Shown here: positions 4,967 through 8,461 of the stretch, piece by piece
How positions within the stretch are numbered: position 1 is the stretch's first letter
How the letters are laid out: the number at the start of each line of letters is the position of its first letter
DNA from: an uncultured Collinsella sp.
GTDB lineage: Bacteria > Actinomycetota > Coriobacteriia > Coriobacteriales > Coriobacteriaceae
Assembly (NCBI GenBank): GCA_959026725.1
Contig: CAUFMG010000027.1
Location: 1-8,461, forward strand
Direction of reading: 5' to 3'
DNA: 8,461 nucleotides
The notes under the pieces: model-generated
Told to the model about the DNA's origin: nothing
The model's database searches: none
Seen by the model: the letters and a program-made list of their open reading frames with translations, nothing else
Made by a program: the position numbers and the translations under genes

Positions 4967-6810
4967 GTAGTTCCCGATGATTTTACCGTTTCTCGTTCCC
5001 GTTTTTCCCGTTTCTCGTTCTCCGCGTCGGCGCGTTTCCAGTACTCCTCGACCCCGGTATCCAAACCGATGGCCTTCTGCGCGGCCTCCAGCCTGGTCAT
5101 GGCGGACTGCGGCGGGGTCAGGTACCCGCGGTCGTTGGCCGTCGACGAGTACTGGTCGAGAGCGGCCCCGAGCTCGACCATCGCGGGGTTGTACAGCTCG
5201 TACATGTCGTACTGGTTCGGTTTTTCCAGCTCGGCAACGTCCTCCGACTCCTCCGGAACATCGCGCAGCCATTTAATGACAGTCGTGCGCGAGATTCCCA
5301 GTTCGCGGGCGATTGCGCTGTGGCTGGCGTCGGGGTGCGCCGCGGCGTATTCGCGGACGAGGTCGGCCTTCGGCTTTCGTCCGTTGCCCTCGCGCCAGTT
5401 TGTGCCGTTGAACCTGTCATTGACCTCCTGGACAGCCCGGGCACCAGCAAGATGCACATCCTGCTTGCGCCCGTTCCTCTTGTTTTTTGGCAGCTCGATA
5501 GCCGTGCGCCGTTCTATGCGATCGCGGGTGAGCTTGTGAATGATGGGGTCGTAGTACGCCTCGATCGCCGCGAGCGCGTGGTCCTCGGTGAAGTGGTTGT
5601 CCTCGCGTTCGGTCAGGTCCTCGAGCATCGGCACGAGCGCGAGCGCGTCGGCCTCGAGCTCCTCGTACGGGATGCCGCACTTCTTTGCGTACGCCGCGAG
5701 CACGTTCAGGCACCAGTAGCGGTGATGGTCGGTGGCCTTCGTCTTGACCTCGCCGAGCCACCAGTCGTACAGGTCGCGCTTGCAGGTCCAGCGGCCGGGG
5801 GCCTTGCCCTCGACGATACGCGCCTGGTACCACTCCGGCCAGAGCTTCTTGGCGCGCTCGATGGGGGTCCGCCCGGCGGTGCGCATGAGCTCGATGAGCT
5901 CGGCGTGGTCCTTGCCGCCGCGGACCCCGGCATATCCCAGTAGGTAGTCGAGGCTGCATCGCCAGGGTTTCCCGTCCTCCCCGTTGTGGACGAACGCCAC
6001 GGCCTCGTACTTGTCCTTGATTTTCGACCCGGCGGCCTTGCCGTTGAGCTTAGTCGGCGTGCCGGGCATCCTGAAGGGCTGGTAGATGCCCTGATGCTGG
6101 ACGTCCTCGAGCGTCGAGACGGTATCGCGCCAGATGTAGTCCGTGAGCATCGCCTTGATCTCCTGCACGAACGGCACGATGCGCGGGATCAGCGGGATCG
6201 GCTGGTCGAGGACGTAGTAGAGGTGAAAGCCCGTACCCGAGTTCACGAGGAAGGTCGGTTGGGGGAGGGACACCCATTTGTCCGCGGCGAACTTCGGGTC
6301 ACGGCCGTTGCGGAACTGCTTGAGCATGTTCTTCAGTTCCTGCACGCCGACGCCGTCGAGGTCGATCGCAAAGGCGTGCAGGAACCGGGCGTTCTCCGCA
6401 ACGCGACTCTTACCGAAAAATGAAACGGGCGCGCAAAAGACGGACTCGTTCTTCCTGTTCGAGTCGATGACGCGCTCCATGACGCCGTCGAGGTCATCGG
6501 TCAACGTGAACCGCTCGACCACGGGGACGTCGCGCTTGCGGCCCGTCTTGGTCTTGACCGTCTTGGTCCTGTTGGTGATCTGGATGGCGATGCCGTTGGG
6601 ATGGCCACCGCCCTTCTCGCGCCACGGAACCTCCTCGCCGCGGGGCTGCAGAAAGCCCTCTGGGAAGATGGTCCGCCAGAAGTCGTACGGGCTGACCCAT
6701 TCCCAGGACGGATAGTCGGACAGAAGGATGTCATTCTTCTCGATGTAGGCATGGCGCTGGGCTGCCCACCAGGCATCATCATGCTCGGGTTTCTTCTTGC
6801 GATCTGCCAC
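4891..6810 (-). CDS. rep: Primase-type plasmid replication protein
   Basis: The product is 639 residues, from a GTG at 6810 with GGAGG ten bases upstream. An ATG at 6827 is out of frame. The central part looks like an archaeo-eukaryotic primase (AEP) domain: D150-L-D152 in HAFAIDLDG, S191-G-T-G-F-H196 followed by LYYVLD, and D236 with a downstream PFRMPGTPTK (246-254). These fit the DxD, sxH and third-acid motifs of AEP primases. No Walker A helicase motif is seen, so host helicase is presumably needed. Residues 479-518 hold a helix-turn-helix (HSAIARELGISRTTVIKWL). The C-terminal 40 residues are highly charged. It heads a two-gene unit with the HTH/coiled-coil protein. It is the only complete replication candidate in the window and is likely the initiator. 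The first 58 codons and the upstream region are duplicated exactly at 8245-8461. Confidence 0.85.
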   Translation of the reverse strand: MADRKKKPEHDDAWWAAQRHAYIEKNDILLSDYPSWEWVSPYDFWRTIFPEGFLQPRGEEVPWREKGGGHPNGIAIQITNRTKTVKTKTGRKRDVPVVERFTLTDDLDGVMERVIDSNRKNESVFCAPVSFFGKSRVAENARFLHAFAIDLDGVGVQELKNMLKQFRNGRDPKFAADKWVSLPQPTFLVNSGTGFHLYYVLDQPIPLIPRIVPFVQEIKAMLTDYIWRDTVSTLEDVQHQGIYQPFRMPGTPTKLNGKAAGSKIKDKYEAVAFVHNGEDGKPWRCSLDYLLGYAGVRGGKDHAELIELMRTAGRTPIERAKKLWPEWYQARIVEGKAPGRWTCKRDLYDWWLGEVKTKATDHHRYWCLNVLAAYAKKCGIPYEELEADALALVPMLEDLTEREDNHFTEDHALAAIEAYYDPIIHKLTRDRIERRTAIELPKNKRNGRKQDVHLAGARAVQEVNDRFNGTNWREGNGRKPKADLVREYAAAHPDASHSAIARELGISRTTVIKWLRDVPEESEDVAELEKPNQYDMYELYNPAMVELGAALDQYSSTANDRGYLTPPQSAMTRLEAAQKAIGLDTGVEEYWKRADAENEKREKRERETVKSSGTTVKLPDVSRETFPIDDRLTNGHNEA

Positions 6811-6852
6811 TGAACACCACCCTCCATACCAGCCGCCCCCGAGGGCTAAGGC
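6636..6852. repeat. 217-bp direct repeat, copy 2 (start and leader of intact rep)
   Basis: This segment is identical to 8245-8461. It covers rep codons 1-58, the ribosome site and 42 bases upstream. Weaker homology continues to about 6905 (matching 56-108 across the circular junction). The left edge coincides with the point where the other copy switches to relaxase sequence, with about six bases (CGCCGC) shared by both partners. Confidence 0.95.
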
Positions 6853-6909
6853 CTCGCCTTCACAGGACGTATATTATCAATACATTTATTGTACACCACC
6901 GCGGCCATC
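6811..6909 (-). promoter_or_regulatory. Rep leader and promoter region, copy 2
   Basis: The 180-bp gap between rep and relB carries the rep ribosome site (GGAGG, 6821-6825) and an AT-rich island (6862-6895). On the minus strand this island offers TACAAT or GATAAT as -10 candidates, and CAATA/TATTG as a short inverted repeat. No good -35 or classical iterons were seen. The region abuts the relBE operators, so rep and the toxin-antitoxin operon are divergent and may share regulation. Confidence 0.45.
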
Positions 6910-6971
6910 TGTATAACGTGTTTTACACCTATACGGCGAATGGTGTGCTAGAATGTATAACGTGTTATACA
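6910..6971 (+). promoter_or_regulatory. relBE promoter with two palindromic operators
   Basis: TGTATAACGTGTTATACA (6954-6971) is a perfect 18-bp palindrome. TGTATAACGTGTTTTACA (6910-6927) is the same site with one mismatch, 44 bp away (about four helical turns). Between them lies an extended -10, TGCTAGAAT (6946-6954), abutting the second palindrome. The start codon follows at 6991 after GGGAGGTG (6979-6986). This is the usual picture of autorepression by a ribbon-helix-helix antitoxin with its toxin. Confidence 0.75.
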
Positions 6972-6990
6972 GATGATTGGGAGGTGCACC

Positions 6991-7227
6991 ATGGCAACTG
7001 CTACCGCGGCATTGAGGATGCCCGAGGACTTGGCAATCAGGTACGACCGTTTGGCGAAATCAACAGGACGCACGAAGACTTTCTACATGACAGAAGCGCT
7101 CGCTGCCGAGATTGACAGGCTTGAATACGAGTACGGCTTAATGAAGAAGGTCGAGGATTATAGAGCCGGCAGGCTTGAGACCGTGACGCTCGACGAGCTG
7201 GAGGAAAGCCTTGGCTTGGCGGATTGA
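6991..7227 (+). CDS. relB: RelB-like ribbon-helix-helix antitoxin
   Basis: The product is 78 residues, from the ATG after GGGAGGTG. An in-frame ATG at 6973 lies inside the operator side and has no ribosome site. The N-terminus (ATAALRMPEDLAIRYDRLAKSTGRTKTFYMTEAL) fits a ribbon-helix-helix DNA-binding fold: a short strand, then two helices split by a Gly-containing turn. The C-terminus (VTLDELEESLGLAD) is the acidic helix by which RelB/DinJ-type antitoxins wrap their toxin. It should neutralise the downstream RelE-like protein and repress the operon at the two palindromes. Its stop overlaps the toxin start by 17 bp. As an addiction module it would stabilise the plasmid. Confidence 0.85.
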   Translation: MATATAALRMPEDLAIRYDRLAKSTGRTKTFYMTEALAAEIDRLEYEYGLMKKVEDYRAGRLETVTLDELEESLGLAD

Positions 7228-7483
7228 GATCGACAAGGACGTCCAGCGTTCGATGAAGAAGCTGGACAAGCAGATCGCCAAGAGGATCGTGGCGAAACTT
7301 CATGAGATTTCACAGCTCGAAGACCCGAGGAGCATGGGAAAGGGATTGACCGAGAACAAATCAGGTCTCTGGCGCTATCGGGTCGGCGACTATCGGATAG
7401 TTGTCGATATCGAGGACGATGTTCTCGTCATCCTTGTTGTCGATGTTGACCACCGAAGCAGGGTCTACAGGACTCGCAGGTAG
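7211..7483 (+). CDS. relE: RelE/ParE-family toxin
   Basis: The product is 90 residues, starting at a TTG (7211) with GGAGGAA (7200-7206) just upstream. No ATG is available before 7253, which would remove the first strand. The pattern matches RelE-type mRNA interferases: a first strand WRIEIDKD, an amphipathic helix (MKKLDKQIAKRIVAKLHEI), GLTENKSGLWRYRVGDYRIVVDI, and the C-terminal strand VILVVDVDHRSRVY. Basic residues expected in the active surface are R55, R57, R62 and R82/R84, with Tyr86 at the end. RelE enzymes cut mRNA in the ribosome A site, while ParE members target gyrase. The LWRYR-DYR-HRSRVY pattern favours RelE, but target choice is not certain. A TTG start overlapping the antitoxin would keep toxin below antitoxin level. 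Confidence 0.88.
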   Translation: MAWRIEIDKDVQRSMKKLDKQIAKRIVAKLHEISQLEDPRSMGKGLTENKSGLWRYRVGDYRIVVDIEDDVLVILVVDVDHRSRVYRTRR

Positions 7484-7504
7484 GCTGGTCGACACTGCTG
7501 ACGC

Positions 7505-7536
7505 AACGGGGAGGGTTTTGACCCTCCCCGTTTTTT
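7505..7536 (+). terminator. Strong Rho-independent terminator after relE
   Basis: A perfect 12-bp stem pairs AACGGGGAGGGT (7505-7516) with ACCCTCCCCGTT (7521-7532). The loop is TTTG and a T-run extends to 7536. It starts 22 bases after the toxin stop and ends the operon. Confidence 0.92.
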
Positions 7537-7541
7537 ACGCT

Positions 7542-7594
7542 TGCCGCCGCGGGCGGCATGGCCATAGGACCGGCGCCGATGTAGCTGAAGCTAC
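7542..7594. repeat. Two short hairpins downstream of the relaxase remnant
   Basis: TGCCGCC/GGCGGCA (7542-7558) and GTAGCT/AGCTAC (7581-7594) are perfect short inverted repeats between relE and the end of the relaxase remnant. Neither has a T-run on the minus strand. They may be weak terminators or leftover regulatory DNA from the source plasmid. Confidence 0.35.
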
Positions 7595-7602
7595 CGCGGC
7601 GG

Positions 7603-8250
7603 CTAGTGCCTGGGCCCGCGTGGGCGGTTCTGCTCGGGGCGCGGCGGCTCCGGCCTGCGCGGCGCGGGACCGCCGCCCGCGAGGCGGTTGCGCTCGTCGG
7701 CGAGCTTTTTGCGCTCGGCGCCCAACTCGGCTGCCTTAAGCAGGGGGCCCGACAGCATCTTCGCCGTGCCGCCGCTCTGCAGCTGTCTGATTTTGAGGTC
7801 GAGCGCGGCGATCTGCTCATCGAGCTGGACCAGTAGCTCGGCACGGGTGTCGGTCTGGTCAACGGCCGCCGCGGCCACACGCTGCTGCGCCGCCGCCGCG
7901 GCGGCGGCTGTGGCCATGGCCGTGCGGCGGCGCTTGGCGAGGGCGCCGCGGTGCCTGCCCTGGGCGCGGGCGCGTTTCGCGCTCTCGATGCGCCCGCGCT
8001 TGCGCTCGAGTTCTGCGAGCTCCCGTTTCAGCTGCTCGAGGGTATCGCCCTCGTTCTTCAGCTCAGAGCGCAGGACGCGCAGGCGCTCGTTCCTGGCTTT
8101 GATTTCCTCATTGAGTTTGACCTTGTCGGCATGGCCGATCAGGCCAACCCCGCCCTCGTGGACGGTCGGCTGTTCCTCAAGTCCCCTATCTTTATTGGAG
8201 CGGTGGTCGATTGCCTGCGTCGCGACCCCAGTGGCCGCGGCGTGCGCCGC
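7603..8250 (-). pseudogene. Relaxase C-terminal fragment (truncated mobA homologue)
   Basis: About 213 codons match residues 254-465 of the intact relaxase, starting HAAATG and ending in an Arg/Pro-rich tail. Identity is roughly 70 percent over most of the length, with both ends of the coiled coil conserved. The catalytic N-terminal domain (Tyr25, HxH) is absent, so it cannot nick DNA. It is too diverged to be a copy of this plasmid's own gene and must come from a related plasmid. The reading frame is intact and continues, out of the Rep frame, through the joined rep segment to an ATG at 8436. A 277-residue chimera is therefore possible, though its only ribosome signal is a weak GGGGGCGG. It is most likely a remnant. 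Confidence 0.8.
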
Positions 8251-8419
8251 GGGGCTGCAGAAAGCCCTCTGGGAAGATGGTCCGCCAGAAGTCGTACGGG
8301 CTGACCCATTCCCAGGACGGATAGTCGGACAGAAGGATGTCATTCTTCTCGATGTAGGCATGGCGCTGGGCTGCCCACCAGGCATCATCATGCTCGGGTT
8401 TCTTCTTGCGATCTGCCAC
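8192..8419 (-). pseudogene. Truncated rep (first 58 codons)
   Basis: From the GTG at 8419 the first 58 codons and the ribosome site are identical to rep. After the junction near 8245 the frame reads 17 unrelated residues in the wrong frame of the relaxase fragment and stops at 8192. All primase motifs and the HTH are lost. Its leader is intact, so a 75-residue peptide may still be made. Whether it interferes with full Rep is unknown. Confidence 0.85.
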
Positions 8420-8461
8420 TGAACACCACCCTCCATACCAGCCGCCCCCGAGGGCTAAGGC
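8245..8461. repeat. 217-bp direct repeat, copy 1 (joined to relaxase remnant)
   Basis: This segment is identical to 6636-6852. It ends at the window edge exactly where the two copies begin to differ (base 56 is T, base 6853 is C). The contig was thus cut at the end of a repeat node. The left edge is the fusion point with the relaxase fragment. Confidence 0.95.
8407..8461. repeat. Terminal direct repeat (circular closure), right copy
   Basis: Identical to 1-55. One copy should be removed when the molecule is written as a circle of about 8406 bp. Confidence 0.85.

Noticed and set aside
4202..5539. 445-codon plus-strand frame
   Set aside because: It runs across a terminator and opposite two minus-strand genes with HTH and primase motifs, and its translation is Arg/Ser-rich without domain signs.
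5320..5943. Plus-strand frame opposite rep
   Set aside because: Shadow of the rep coding strand, with no start signal.
6862..6895. Classical iterons or DnaA boxes at the rep leader
   Set aside because: The AT-rich island has no tandem repeats and no good TTATCCACA match, so the replication origin could not be located there with confidence.
1..8461. CRISPR arrays, tRNA or rRNA genes, insertion sequences, integrases, resistance genes
   Set aside because: None was seen: no regularly spaced repeats, no transposase or recombinase motif, no cloverleaf and no known resistance protein.

Overview
The window appears to be one small circular mobilizable plasmid. Bases 1-55 are repeated exactly at 8407-8461, which is how a closed contig from a k=55 de Bruijn assembly looks, so the circle would be about 8406 bp. 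GC content is high, Shine-Dalgarno sites are strong (GGAGG type), some starts are GTG or TTG, and the genes are a MOBQ-type relaxase, a primase-like Rep and RelB/RelE. Together these suggest a high-GC Gram-positive host, perhaps a gut coriobacterium (Eggerthella-like). That host is an inference, since no taxonomic marker is present.

Layout, left to right. 1-108 is the second copy of the region upstream of rep. 214-369 (+) is a 51-residue hydrophobic peptide like Hol-Tox/TxpA type I toxins. Its 3' end is overlapped by a predicted minus-strand antisense RNA (about 457 to 361) with its own TATAAT and terminator. 620-1255 and 1255-1989 (+) are two calcineurin-like metallophosphoesterases, probably cargo. 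They meet the relaxase gene (1986-3383, -) tail to tail at a shared CTAG. 3384-3727 is non-coding and holds an oriT: an inverted repeat followed directly by TAAGTGCGC, the MOBQ/RSF1010/pIP501-type nic core. 3728-4051 (+) is a TraD/MobC-like relaxosome protein, and 4048-4374 (+) is an unknown protein translationally coupled to it. After a hairpin terminator (4398-4434) come two genes on the minus strand: an HTH/coiled-coil replication accessory protein (4437-4910) and a primase-type Rep (4891-6810), overlapping by 20 bp. Divergent from rep is a RelB/RelE-type toxin-antitoxin operon (6991-7483) with two palindromic operators and a strong terminator. The last 850 bases are debris on the minus strand: a diverged C-terminal half of a second relaxase (7603-8250) joined to an exact copy of the first 58 codons of rep and its upstream region.

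The plasmid therefore has replication, mobilization and two probable stability modules. The 217-bp exact direct repeat (6636-6852 = 8245-8461) divides the circle into a self-sufficient 6797-bp part and a 1609-bp part carrying RelBE and the broken mob/rep. This could be a natural recombination product, an interconverting multimer, or an assembly join of two circles. The most interesting leads are the antisense-regulated small toxin, the MOBQ oriT with paired direct repeats, a parS-like palindrome inside the 3' end of rep, and the duplicated rep control region.
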